Of a DNA stretch of 64,000 nt, positions 55,085-63,991 are shown piece after piece. The first letter of the stretch is position 1, and each line of letters starts with the position of its first letter. Origin of the DNA: Rhizobium giardinii bv. giardinii H152 (GTDB lineage Bacteria; Pseudomonadota; Alphaproteobacteria; Rhizobiales; Rhizobiaceae); the NCBI RefSeq assembly GCF_000379605.1, contig NZ_KB902635.1, forward strand, positions 82,592-146,591, read 5' to 3'. A program made the translations under genes and the position numbers. The notes below the pieces were generated by a model. It saw only the letters and a list, made by a program, of their open reading frames with translations, had not been told where the DNA came from and did no database searches.

Positions 55085-57223
55085 TCAGGCGGCGCGGCGG
55101 CCAGGTTTCCCCGACTGCGGGTGGCCGGTTCCCGTCATCAGCACGATCTCGCCGAAACCTTCCGCACCGAAACCGGTGATCAGGTCGATAATGTCCTCAC
55201 TGGCGACGGCCGGCGCCGAGATGATGATGTTCGTATCCCTGGACCGCGCCACCTTGCGGACGGCGCGGACGTCGGCCGGGCCGCACTCCACAAGGACCGT
55301 GTCATAGGCATTCGACAGAGCGTCGATGATCATCTGCAGCCGTTCGATGCCGCGCATTGCAAGAACCGGGTCCGCATCGCCCTGCGGGATGACATGCGCG
55401 TCAGACAGGCGATCTGCATGGATCGTCTCGGTGAACGGCACCTCGCCCGCCAGAAGATTGGTAATGCCCGGGAGATCGGCCGCTTGCGCCATCAGGCCGG
55501 TCGGGCAGGCCGTGCCGGTCAGATCGATCAGCACGATCTTGCGCCCCTCCTCCGCGACCAGCCGGGCGAGCATGACAGCATTGGTCGAACCTGCATCGCC
55601 CCCCGGTGATACCGAGATGGCAACGCGAATATCCTCGTTGCAGAGGTGGGCGGCGACCGATTCGATCGAGAAATCGTCGTCGCTATCGTCCGCTGCCTCC
55701 GCCGCTTCCTCCTCCGCGAGGATCGGTGTGCCGCCGGTCGCGGCAGGTATCCCGCTCGCCGGCGCTGCCCGGGCCTGGCGCCTGCCGTCGACAACCGGCT
55801 CGCCATTTTCTCCGATCGGCCGCAAGGCGCGGCCGCTGAACAGTTCTAAGAGCATGATGACCACGCAACTGACGAGCAAACTGGCGAAACCCGCAACGAT
55901 CGTGATCGGCAGAACCTTCGGGAAATGCCGCTCCGTCGGCTCGACCGCCTGGGAAATGATGCGCGCGTCGGCGGGTGCCGCATTCTCGCCGCTGCGCGAG
56001 ATCGCCTCGCGGTAGCGCGCGAGGTAGGTCTCGAGCAACTGCCGCTGCGCTGTCGCTTCGCGCTCCAGCGCCCGCAGGCCGACCTCGTCCTCGCCTGCCT
56101 TGGCCGACGTCGCCTTCAGCGTATTGAGCTGGGCCACAAGCTGGCGCTCGCGCAACCGCGATTCGTTCGCCTCGTTTTCGAGGCTGCCCAGGATCTTCTT
56201 CGTCTCGCTGAGTATCTGACCACGGATGCCCTGAAGCTGCGACTTCAGCCCCTTCAGACGCGGATGTCCGTCAAGCAGGGTCGTGGAAAGATCAGCAATC
56301 TGGCCCTGGACATTGGATTCCGTTTCCTTGAGGCGCTGGATCATCGGCGAGGCGACGACGTCATTGAGCGTATCGACGGCGCGGCCGCTCGCAAGCGCTG
56401 CGCGCACGTTTTCGGCGCGCGCCTCGGCATTGGCGCGTTCGCCGCGCACGCGCGCAAGCTCGGTGGAAATATCGTTCAGCTGCTTGGTCGCAAACGTGCC
56501 ACCGGCTTCGCCGGTGAGCAGCAGGTCGGACGAGGCCCGGTAGTCGGCAACCCTGGCCTCGGCATCGCGAACCTTTTCGCGCAGATTGGCGATCTCGGGC
56601 TCCAGCCAGCGGCTGGCCTCCGTGTTGGAATCGAGCTTTGCACCGCTCTGCAACGACAGGAAGACCTTGGCCATCGCATTCGGGATGGCGGCCGCCAGGC
56701 GCGGATCCTTTGAGGTGAACTGGATCGCGATCACCCGCGATTTTTCGACCTGGTAGACCTGCAGCTTCTCCTGAAACTCCTTCAGCACCCGCTCTTCCGG
56801 CGGCAGGTCGAGCGGGTTCTTCTTGATGCCGAGCATCACCAGAATATCGGAAGCAGCCGACGGGTTCGCCGTCGGGTCGAATTCCGGCAGCTCGTACAGC
56901 TTCATTTCGCGGGCGACCTGCTTGATCAGATCGATCGAACGCAGCACCTGTACCTGGCTGGAAATGCCGGATTCATCGAACAGGCTGTCGGTTGTCTGGG
57001 GCGGCCCCTGGTTGTTGGCGCCACTGAATTCCGGCTGGCGTGATTCGATCAGCAGCCGCGCCTCGCTCTGATAGTCGGGAGACATCAGGCTCGTGCCGGT
57101 GAATGCAAGTCCGGCAAAGACAACGGTCGCCGCGAGCACCCTGCCCCGGCGCCGCCAGATGGCACGGAACAGCCCACCGAGATCGATGTCCACATCCTGA
57201 TGTCCGCCGTTGACGCCCGACAT
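55085..57223 (-). CDS. Wzz/ExoP polysaccharide co-polymerase with degenerate BY-kinase domain
   Basis: A 712-residue inner-membrane co-polymerase controlling polysaccharide chain length. N-terminal Wzz domain from residue 10 with TM1 (about 33-53); a long coiled-coil periplasmic region; GXXP/TM2 around 440-470; then an Ala-rich linker and a C-terminal kinase-like domain (from about 520). The P-loop reads GGDAGST (541-547), lacking the Walker A lysine; Walker A' (IVLIDLTG) and B-like (VLVECGP) remain, and no tyrosine-rich tail is present (ends GKPGRRAA). So the kinase is likely inactive. Divergent from the Wza-like gene. Confidence 0.88.
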   Translation of the reverse strand: MSGVNGGHQDVDIDLGGLFRAIWRRRGRVLAATVVFAGLAFTGTSLMSPDYQSEARLLIESRQPEFSGANNQGPPQTTDSLFDESGISSQVQVLRSIDLIKQVAREMKLYELPEFDPTANPSAASDILVMLGIKKNPLDLPPEERVLKEFQEKLQVYQVEKSRVIAIQFTSKDPRLAAAIPNAMAKVFLSLQSGAKLDSNTEASRWLEPEIANLREKVRDAEARVADYRASSDLLLTGEAGGTFATKQLNDISTELARVRGERANAEARAENVRAALASGRAVDTLNDVVASPMIQRLKETESNVQGQIADLSTTLLDGHPRLKGLKSQLQGIRGQILSETKKILGSLENEANESRLRERQLVAQLNTLKATSAKAGEDEVGLRALEREATAQRQLLETYLARYREAISRSGENAAPADARIISQAVEPTERHFPKVLPITIVAGFASLLVSCVVIMLLELFSGRALRPIGENGEPVVDGRRQARAAPASGIPAATGGTPILAEEEAAEAADDSDDDFSIESVAAHLCNEDIRVAISVSPGGDAGSTNAVMLARLVAEEGRKIVLIDLTGTACPTGLMAQAADLPGITNLLAGEVPFTETIHADRLSDAHVIPQGDADPVLAMRGIERLQMIIDALSNAYDTVLVECGPADVRAVRKVARSRDTNIIISAPAVASEDIIDLITGFGAEGFGEIVLMTGTGHPQSGKPGRRAA

Positions 57224-57431
57224 GCGCTTTTACCCCGAACCTGCACAACTCGGCGCAACGTAAACAAACATGGTAACGCAACGGTTAATGGCAGCTCTCG
57301 GCCGAACAACCGCTGAATGCAGGGGGAACGCGCCGTAACGACGAAAAAGTGCCGCGCCTTTACCGGCTATTAACCCTAACGGATTGATAACATCGACCCA
57401 TGACAAGGTTTCCGGAGCGCGAGAGCCCCCA

Positions 57432-58007
57432 ATGACGTCCGCAGGATTGAAAACAGGCCTTTCCCTAATGGCCCTTTCTCTGTGCCTCGCCGTATCCGGT
57501 TGCAGCAGCTATCAGCCGGCGCCCAAGGCGTTTCATGAAGCGACGATCCAGCCGTACCGCGTCGACAGCGGCGACCGGCTGCGGATCAGCGTCTTCGAAC
57601 AGGCCGGCCTGACCGGCACCTATACGGTCGATCAGGCGGGCTATGTCGCCTTCCCGCTGATCGGCGCCGTGCCGTCGCGCGGCCATACCCTGCCCGAAAT
57701 GGAATCGATGATCGCCGGCAAGCTGCGCGAGGGCTATCTGCGCGATCCGGACGTGACGATCGAGGTCGATCGCTACCGCTCCGTCTTCATCATGGGCGAA
57801 GTCGGCCAGGCCGGGCAATATTCCTATGTTCCGGGCATGACGGTGCAGAACGCCATTGCGGTTGCGGGCGGCTACTCGCCGCGCGCCAACCAGGCGAATG
57901 TCGACGTCACCCGCAAGATCAACGGACGTATCCTTACCGGCCGGGTTTCGATTTCCGATCCGATCATGGCCGGCGACACCATCTATGTGCGCGAGCGGCT
58001 GTTCTGA
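57432..58007 (+). CDS. Wza-like polysaccharide export lipoprotein
   Basis: A 191-residue lipoprotein with lipobox VSGC (Cys near 24), one polysaccharide export (PES) domain (YRVDSGDRLRISVFEQ to IEVDRYRSVFIMGEVGQ) and one SLBB-like repeat with VAGGYSPRANQANVDV. It lacks the C-terminal amphipathic helix of full-length Wza, as do ExoF-like rhizobial proteins. ATG 57432. Its 5' neighbour is the divergent Wzz gene; a GT4 glycosyltransferase follows after five bases. Confidence 0.9.
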   Translation: MTSAGLKTGLSLMALSLCLAVSGCSSYQPAPKAFHEATIQPYRVDSGDRLRISVFEQAGLTGTYTVDQAGYVAFPLIGAVPSRGHTLPEMESMIAGKLREGYLRDPDVTIEVDRYRSVFIMGEVGQAGQYSYVPGMTVQNAIAVAGGYSPRANQANVDVTRKINGRILTGRVSISDPIMAGDTIYVRERLF

Positions 58008-58012
58008 CAGCC

Positions 58013-59188
58013 ATGTCGGATTCCCGCCCGCTGCGCATCATTCATTGCTTCAGATCGCCGATCGGCGGAATCTTCCGCCACGTCCGCGATCTGGCCGAGG
58101 CACATGCCAGGCAGGGTCACGAAATCGGCATCATCTGTGACAGCACCACGGGAGGCAGCTACGAAGACGCTCTTTTCGACGAGATAAGGCCATTTCTCAC
58201 GCTCGGTCTCGTCCGCCTGCCGATCCCCCGGTCCATCGGCCCAACGGATCTGGCGGCACTCTGGAGCAGCTACAAGGAAATCAGAAGTTTGCGGCCGGAT
58301 ATCCTGCACGGTCATGGCGCCAAAGGCGGCGCCCTGGCCCGGATCATCGGCTCAGCCTTGCGGGTGAACAGGTATTGCGTTGCCCGCCTTTATTCGCCGC
58401 ATGGCGGCAGCCTGCACTACGACAGCCGCGCGTTTTCCGGCAAGGTCGTGTTTGTTCTCGAGCGTCTCCAGGAGTTTCTCACGGACGCGATCGTCTTCGT
58501 GTGCGATTTCGAGCGGACGACCTACGAGCAGAAGGTCGGCAAGCCGCGCACCCGCAGCGAACTGATCTACAACGGCATCGACGATCGCGATTTCGAAACC
58601 GTCCATGCCCGGCCCGACGCCGTCGATTTCCTCTATATCGGCATGCTGCGCGACCTGAAGGGACCCGACCTCTTCGTCGATGCTTTCGCGCGGGCCGAGC
58701 GCATCATCGGCAAGCCGCTCTCGGCCATGATGATCGGCGACGGCCCGCAAAAGGCCGAATACGAGCAGATGATGCTGGAACGCGGTCTTGGCCGCCGTAT
58801 CGAGATGCTGCCGGCGATGAAAGCGCGCGACGCATTTGCCTTGACGCGCAATGTCGTCGTGCCCTCGCGGGCCGAATCCATGCCCTATATCGTGCTTGAG
58901 GCGCTGGCTGCGCGCAAGCCGGTGATCGCCGCCAGGGTCGGCGGCATTCCGGAGGTGCTGGGTCCGGAAAGCTCGGCTCTTGCCGTGCCGAGCGACGCAC
59001 AGTCGCTTGCCGACGTCATGACCACCGCAATGACCGAGCAGGATTGGGCGGCCAAGGTGATGCCCGATGCGGGCGCCTTCAAGGCTGCCTTCTCGACATC
59101 GACCATGGCGGGCAGCATCATGCGGCTCTATCGCCAGCTTGTCCCGGAATCGGCCGCGCGGCAGCACGAGCGGCACAACCGCCCGTAA
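58013..59188 (+). CDS. GT4-family glycosyltransferase
   Basis: A 391-residue GT-B enzyme. N-terminal acceptor domain: LRIIHCFRSPIGGIFRHVRDLAEAH; C-terminal sugar-nucleotide domain with DFLYIGMLRDLKGPDLFVDAF, PSRAESMPYIVLEALAARKPVIA (EX7E) and GGIPEVLG. Start ATG 58013, five bases after the export gene. Donor and linkage unknown. Confidence 0.92.
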   Translation: MSDSRPLRIIHCFRSPIGGIFRHVRDLAEAHARQGHEIGIICDSTTGGSYEDALFDEIRPFLTLGLVRLPIPRSIGPTDLAALWSSYKEIRSLRPDILHGHGAKGGALARIIGSALRVNRYCVARLYSPHGGSLHYDSRAFSGKVVFVLERLQEFLTDAIVFVCDFERTTYEQKVGKPRTRSELIYNGIDDRDFETVHARPDAVDFLYIGMLRDLKGPDLFVDAFARAERIIGKPLSAMMIGDGPQKAEYEQMMLERGLGRRIEMLPAMKARDAFALTRNVVVPSRAESMPYIVLEALAARKPVIAARVGGIPEVLGPESSALAVPSDAQSLADVMTTAMTEQDWAAKVMPDAGAFKAAFSTSTMAGSIMRLYRQLVPESAARQHERHNRP

Positions 59189-59245
59189 GCGTTTCTTAGG
59201 GGCTTTCTGCTATCCCGGACGCATGTGAACGGCCGAGCGGATATC

Positions 59246-60808
59246 ATGAACCAGATCGACAAACCGGAAACCTTCGATACCGAAGCGCTGCGAAAGAAGA
59301 TTTCGGAAATCCGCACCATCGCGCCCGACGAAAGAAGGGAGAGCGAAGAGAACCGCGAACTCAACCCGCTGGCCCGCCGCATCGCCGAACAGTTCCGCAC
59401 CGACACCTATTCTCCGAACATGATCATCGGTCTGATGCGGCTGTTCGAGTTCACGGCGCTGTTTGCCATCGGCTACGCCGTCCATGCATTCTATGTCGCG
59501 CCGCGGCTTGACGAGCTGCTCGGCTATTGCGGCCTGATTGCCGGCGGTTCGGCCCTGACCGTCGGCTTCCTGCAATTGTGCGACGGCTACCAGGTGCCGT
59601 TGCTGCGTTCCGCCGCGCGCGCTCTGCCGCGGCTGATCGGATGCTGGACGCTGGCCTTCGCCGCGATGGCGCTGGCACTGTTCCTGCTCAAGATCGGCGG
59701 CACCTTCTCGCGGCTCTCCTTTGGCGGCTGGTATGTCCTCGGCGCCGTCTTCCTCGTCGCCGAACGCACCTTCATCGCCTATTCGATCCGCCACTGGGCA
59801 CGCAACGGCACGATGGAGCGCCGCGCGGTCATCGTCGGCGGCGGCAAGCCGGCCAAGGACCTGATCCGCTCGCTCGAACAGCAATCCGACAACGACATCC
59901 GCATCTGCGGCATCTTCGACGACCGCGATGAGCGCCGCTCGCCGGTGATCGTCGCCGGCTATCCGAAGCTCGGCACCGTGACCGAACTGGTGGATTTCGC
60001 CCGTCTCACCCGCATCGACATGCTGATCATCGCTCTGCCGCTGACGGCCGAAAACCGCATCCTGGAACTGTTGAAGAAGCTGTGGATCCTGCCGGTGGAT
60101 ATTCGTCTTGCGGCCCACGCCAACAATCTCCGCTTCCGCCCGCGCAGCTATTCGCATGTCGGCCAGGTGCCGATGCTCGACATCTTCGACAAGCCGATCG
60201 CCGACTGGGATTCGGTTGCCAAGCGCGTCTTCGACGTGTTCTTCAGTCTTCTCGCGCTGACCATCCTCTGGCCGGTGTTCATCGGAGCGGCGATCGCGGT
60301 GAAGGTGAGTTCACCCGGCCCGATCATCTTCAGGCAGAAGCGCCACGGCTTCAACAACGAGACGATCGAAGTCTACAAATTCCGCTCCATGTACACCCAC
60401 ATGAGCGATCCCACGGCGCGCAATGCGGTCACCAAGGGCGATCCGCGCGTTACCCCGGTCGGGCGGTTCCTGCGCAAATCCTCGATCGACGAACTGCCGC
60501 AGATCTTCAACGTGCTGAAGGGCCAACTCTCGCTCGTTGGCCCGAGACCCCACGCCGTGCTTGCCCAGACCGCCAACCGCACCTATTCGGACGTCGTCGA
60601 AGGCTACTTCGCCCGCCACCGCGTCAAGCCGGGCGTCACCGGCTGGGCGCAGATCAACGGCTGGCGCGGCGAGATCGACAATGACGAGAAGATCAAGTTC
60701 CGCACCGCCTTCGATCTCTACTACATCGAAAACTGGTCGCTGTGGTTCGACCTGAAGATCCTGTTCCTGACGCCGATCCGGCTTCTCAACACGGAAAATG
60801 CCTATTGA
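59246..60808 (+). CDS. Undecaprenyl-phosphate sugar phosphotransferase (WcaJ-type)
   Basis: Priming enzyme that transfers hexose-1-phosphate to undecaprenyl phosphate. The 520-residue protein has four N-terminal transmembrane helices (about 60-180), a CoA-binding-like Rossmann domain (RRAVIVGGGKPAKDLIR), a fifth membrane helix, and the catalytic domain with FRQKRHGFNNETIEVYKFRSM and SSIDELPQIFNVLKGQLSLVGPRP. ATG 59246; a GTG upstream is not used. Its TGA overlaps the TTG start of the next gene. Confidence 0.94.
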   Translation: MNQIDKPETFDTEALRKKISEIRTIAPDERRESEENRELNPLARRIAEQFRTDTYSPNMIIGLMRLFEFTALFAIGYAVHAFYVAPRLDELLGYCGLIAGGSALTVGFLQLCDGYQVPLLRSAARALPRLIGCWTLAFAAMALALFLLKIGGTFSRLSFGGWYVLGAVFLVAERTFIAYSIRHWARNGTMERRAVIVGGGKPAKDLIRSLEQQSDNDIRICGIFDDRDERRSPVIVAGYPKLGTVTELVDFARLTRIDMLIIALPLTAENRILELLKKLWILPVDIRLAAHANNLRFRPRSYSHVGQVPMLDIFDKPIADWDSVAKRVFDVFFSLLALTILWPVFIGAAIAVKVSSPGPIIFRQKRHGFNNETIEVYKFRSMYTHMSDPTARNAVTKGDPRVTPVGRFLRKSSIDELPQIFNVLKGQLSLVGPRPHAVLAQTANRTYSDVVEGYFARHRVKPGVTGWAQINGWRGEIDNDEKIKFRTAFDLYYIENWSLWFDLKILFLTPIRLLNTENAY

Positions 60809-62076
60809 GCACGCTTGGCGCCACGTCTGCCGCGGTTTTTCGTCCGCAGCTTGCCGCCGTGGCGATCCTCGGCTCCGGCATGGTGACTTTCGGCGTTTTC
60901 CTCTCCGGTTTCGTCATTGCCGAACCTGCCCCTTACGAAGTCTTCATGGCGGCGCTGATCGGCCTGTGGTTCCTCTTCGGGCTGAAAATCTCGCGCGCGG
61001 TCGCGCCGCTGCTTGCCCTGTTGATCCTGTTCATCACCGGCGGCCTCCTGTCGCTGACCGTCATGCGCGATCTTGCGACGGCGCCGATGTACATGGCCGT
61101 CTCCGGCTTCCTCGCCCTCACGGCCGTCTTTTACGCGGCCATCATCGAAGCCCGCCATGAACGCCTGAAGCTGATCTTAGACGCCTGGGTCGCCGCCGGT
61201 GTTCTGACCTCGCTGCTCGGCATCCTCGGCTATTTCGGCGCCATACCCGGGGCGCAGAATTTTACACTCTACGATCGCGCCAAGGGTGCCTTCCAGGATC
61301 CCAACGTCTTCGGACCGTTTCTCGTCGCCCCGTCGCTCTATCTCATGTACCGGCTGCTCACCGAGCGGATCACCACCGCGGCGCCCAGGGCGGTCGCGAT
61401 CCTGATCATGGCGCTCGGCCTGTTCCTCTCCTTCTCGCGCGCGGCCTGGGCACTCTATCTCTTCTGCGCCTGCGCTCTCGTGCTCGTCATGCTGCTCAAG
61501 GAACGCACGGGCGCGTTCCGGCTGAAGATCCTCGTGCTGGCGCTCGGCGGCGCGCTCCTGATGATCACGGCACTGGTCGTCGCTCTGCAGATCCCGCAGG
61601 TCGCCGATCTGTTCTCCAACCGCACGCAGCTCGTGCAGGACTATGACGGCGGCCATCTGGGCCGTTTCGACCGCCACAAGATCGGCTTCCTGATGTCGAT
61701 GGAAAAGCCGCTCGGCATCGGCCCGATGGTGTTCAGCAACATCTTTCCCGAGGACGAACACAATATCTGGCTGAAGTGCCTCACCTCCTATGGCTGGCTC
61801 GGCTTCGTCTGCTATGTCACGCTGATCATCTGGACGGTCACCATGGGCTTTCGCTTCCTGCTGCTTAACCGGCCGTGGCAACCCTATCTGATGATCGCCT
61901 GGATCGTCTTGATCGGCCACGCCGCCATCGGCAATGTCATCGACACCGATCACTGGCGGCACTTCTACCTGCTGCTCGGCATCATCTGGGGCTGTGGCGC
62001 CCTGGAATACCGCCACCGGCGCAACGCCGCTGGTGCCTTGACGCATCGTCATCTGAGCGCGCCAACGCAGCGTTAA
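60805..62076 (+). CDS. Wzy/WaaL-like O-antigen polymerase or ligase
   Basis: A 423-residue membrane protein with about 10-11 transmembrane helices and a periplasmic loop around 250-290. The O-antigen ligase/Wzy_C signature is SFSRAAWALYLF. The start is TTG 60805 overlapping the WcaJ stop by four bases (TTGA); in-frame alternatives are further inside the first helix. In this cluster it most probably polymerises the repeat unit. Confidence 0.86.
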   Translation: MSTLGATSAAVFRPQLAAVAILGSGMVTFGVFLSGFVIAEPAPYEVFMAALIGLWFLFGLKISRAVAPLLALLILFITGGLLSLTVMRDLATAPMYMAVSGFLALTAVFYAAIIEARHERLKLILDAWVAAGVLTSLLGILGYFGAIPGAQNFTLYDRAKGAFQDPNVFGPFLVAPSLYLMYRLLTERITTAAPRAVAILIMALGLFLSFSRAAWALYLFCACALVLVMLLKERTGAFRLKILVLALGGALLMITALVVALQIPQVADLFSNRTQLVQDYDGGHLGRFDRHKIGFLMSMEKPLGIGPMVFSNIFPEDEHNIWLKCLTSYGWLGFVCYVTLIIWTVTMGFRFLLLNRPWQPYLMIAWIVLIGHAAIGNVIDTDHWRHFYLLLGIIWGCGALEYRHRRNAAGALTHRHLSAPTQR

Positions 62077-62139
62077 CATCAACATTGTACACAGGGTGCG
62101 GATCGGCTCCACATCGGGGGCCGGCGGCGGATTGTCAGA

Positions 62140-63306
62140 ATGAGCATCGACCCTCCCATCGCCGAAAGTGGCGGCAGCCTTCGCATTCTCCAGGTCCTCG
62201 AGCCGAGCGGCGGCGGCGCCGGGCGCCATTTCCTCGATCTGTGCCGCGGCCTGAAACGGCGCGGCCATCACGTGGAGGCCGTCTACTCGCCGGTTCGGGC
62301 GGAGGCGGCCTTTGTCCGCGAGCTGAAGTCGATCGATCTGCCGGCCGTCCACACCGTTGCGATGAAACGCGCGCCGGGCTGGTCGGACATTGCCGCCTTC
62401 CGGGCGCTGCGCGACATCATCGCGGAGGGCAGTCCATTCGACGTCATCCATGGCCACAGCTCGAAGGCCGGCGCGCTGTCGCGCCCTCACCTGCCCGGCC
62501 GCCACATCCCCCGCGTCTACACGCCGCATGCCTTCCGCACCATGGACCCGGCGCTCGGCAAGGCCGGACGCCTGATCTACGGCGCCATCGAGCTGATCCT
62601 GGCGAGCCTCTTCACCGACCATCTCATCTGCGTGTCCGATGACGAATATGCCCATGCGCGGTCGCTTGGAATCCCTGGCAGCAGACTATCGGTCATCGTC
62701 AACGGCGTAGCGCCGCTGCCTCTCGACATGGCAAAGACGGTGCGCGCTTCCTTCGGCATCCCGGCCGAAGCCTTCGTGTTCGGCTTCGTCGGCCGGCTGT
62801 CGAATCAAAAGGCGCCCGAACGGCTGATCGAAGCCTTTCGCAACGCCGCCACCCGCCTGCCCAACGCGCAGTTGATCATGGTCGGCGCGGGCGAAGGCGA
62901 GCGCGAGGTGCGCAAGGCCATCGCCGAGAGCGGCCTGCAAAACCGCATCCGCCTGACCTCGGCCTTCAGCGGTTCCCAGGCCATCCCCGCCTTCGACGTC
63001 CTCGTCATGCCGAGCCGCTACGAGGCGATGTCCTATGTGATGCTGGAAGCAGCCGCCGCCGGAAAGCCGATCGTCTCGACGGATGTCGGCGGCGCATCGA
63101 CGGCGATCGAGAGGGACAAAAGCGGCCTGATCGTTGCCAATGACGGCGACACGGGCAAGCTGGCAAACGCAATGGTCGAAAGCGCCGATCCTGACCGCTA
63201 CAAGGCCTTGGTCGCCGCCGCTGAGGCAAGAATGTCGGATTTTTCGATGGAGAAGATGATCGACAGGACCGAAGCCGTCTACCGCCGGCTTGCCGCAGGG
63301 GCGTAG
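62140..63306 (+). CDS. GT4-family glycosyltransferase (second)
   Basis: A 388-residue GT-B enzyme. N-terminal LRILQVLEPSGGGAGRHFLDL, C-terminal FGFVGRLSNQKAPERLIEAF, GAGEGEREVRKAIAESG and MPSRYEAMSYVMLEAAAAGKPIVS (EX7E). ATG 62140. The 64-base gap upstream leaves it within the cluster. It is 26 % or so similar in layout to the first GT4 (not calculated); both probably add sugars to the same unit. Confidence 0.91.
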   Translation: MSIDPPIAESGGSLRILQVLEPSGGGAGRHFLDLCRGLKRRGHHVEAVYSPVRAEAAFVRELKSIDLPAVHTVAMKRAPGWSDIAAFRALRDIIAEGSPFDVIHGHSSKAGALSRPHLPGRHIPRVYTPHAFRTMDPALGKAGRLIYGAIELILASLFTDHLICVSDDEYAHARSLGIPGSRLSVIVNGVAPLPLDMAKTVRASFGIPAEAFVFGFVGRLSNQKAPERLIEAFRNAATRLPNAQLIMVGAGEGEREVRKAIAESGLQNRIRLTSAFSGSQAIPAFDVLVMPSRYEAMSYVMLEAAAAGKPIVSTDVGGASTAIERDKSGLIVANDGDTGKLANAMVESADPDRYKALVAAAEARMSDFSMEKMIDRTEAVYRRLAAGA

Positions 63307-63316
63307 GTCGCTGAGG

Positions 63317-63991
63317 CTACCCCTCTGCGCACCAGCCGCGCTTGCCATCCGCCCTGTGCCGCGCCAGGCCCTCGGCCACAAGCATGTCGCCGATCGAACG
63401 CCCCGCGCCCACCGTCACCCGGGCATTTTGGGCGCCGGCCTTTTCACCCGCTGCGGCGAGACGGACCTCGCCGGCATTGAGGATTTCCCAAAGCCGCCGC
63501 TTTGCCAGCGAGCCGAACTTGCGCTCGTTGTCGCACTTGGCCTGTTTGATGCGCGGCACCTCGATATCCGCGATCTGGATTTTCTGGCGCCCGTACCAGA
63601 ACGTGCCGCCGTCGACGACGCAGTTTTCAAGCGTCACCGTGCAGAAATAATAGGTTCCCGGCCCACTGTCGCGGGAATTTCCCTCACCGGTGATCCGCGC
63701 CGGCGGTTCAAGGGCCGCCTGCTCGACCGGCCGCGCTCCGGGTTTTGGCATTGCCAAGGCCGGTCTTGCCTTGTCCGGCTGCCTTTCGGCGCGCGTCTCG
63801 ACCGGTCGCGGCTTGGCAATCGACGCCGTGTAGAAGGGTGCTGCCATCGGCGCGATCTCTGCCCGGTGATCATAGGCGACCGCAGCGCTCACCGACAGGA
63901 CGCCGGCCAGATACCATGGCCACATGGCGCCCTTTGCCTGCTTCCGGCCCGTCCGCCGCTTGTGGCCTTTTCTACCCGCTGTCTTCGCCAT
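63317..63991 (-). CDS. Thermonuclease-like (SNase) protein with altered active site
   Basis: A 224-residue protein from ATG 63991 (MAKTAGRKGHKRRTGRK) with a basic N-terminus, one transmembrane helix (about 24-40) and a C-terminal OB/SNase-like domain. The region CVVDGGTFWYGRQKIQIADIEVPR aligns to the SNase segment where DGDT and DAPE are usual; DGGT and IEVPR here lack the usual acidic residues. Four cysteines (CTV, ENC, KCD, WCA) may be structural. Probably exported or membrane-bound; activity doubtful. Convergent with the GT4 gene. Confidence 0.75.
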   Translation of the reverse strand: MAKTAGRKGHKRRTGRKQAKGAMWPWYLAGVLSVSAAVAYDHRAEIAPMAAPFYTASIAKPRPVETRAERQPDKARPALAMPKPGARPVEQAALEPPARITGEGNSRDSGPGTYYFCTVTLENCVVDGGTFWYGRQKIQIADIEVPRIKQAKCDNERKFGSLAKRRLWEILNAGEVRLAAAGEKAGAQNARVTVGAGRSIGDMLVAEGLARHRADGKRGWCAEG

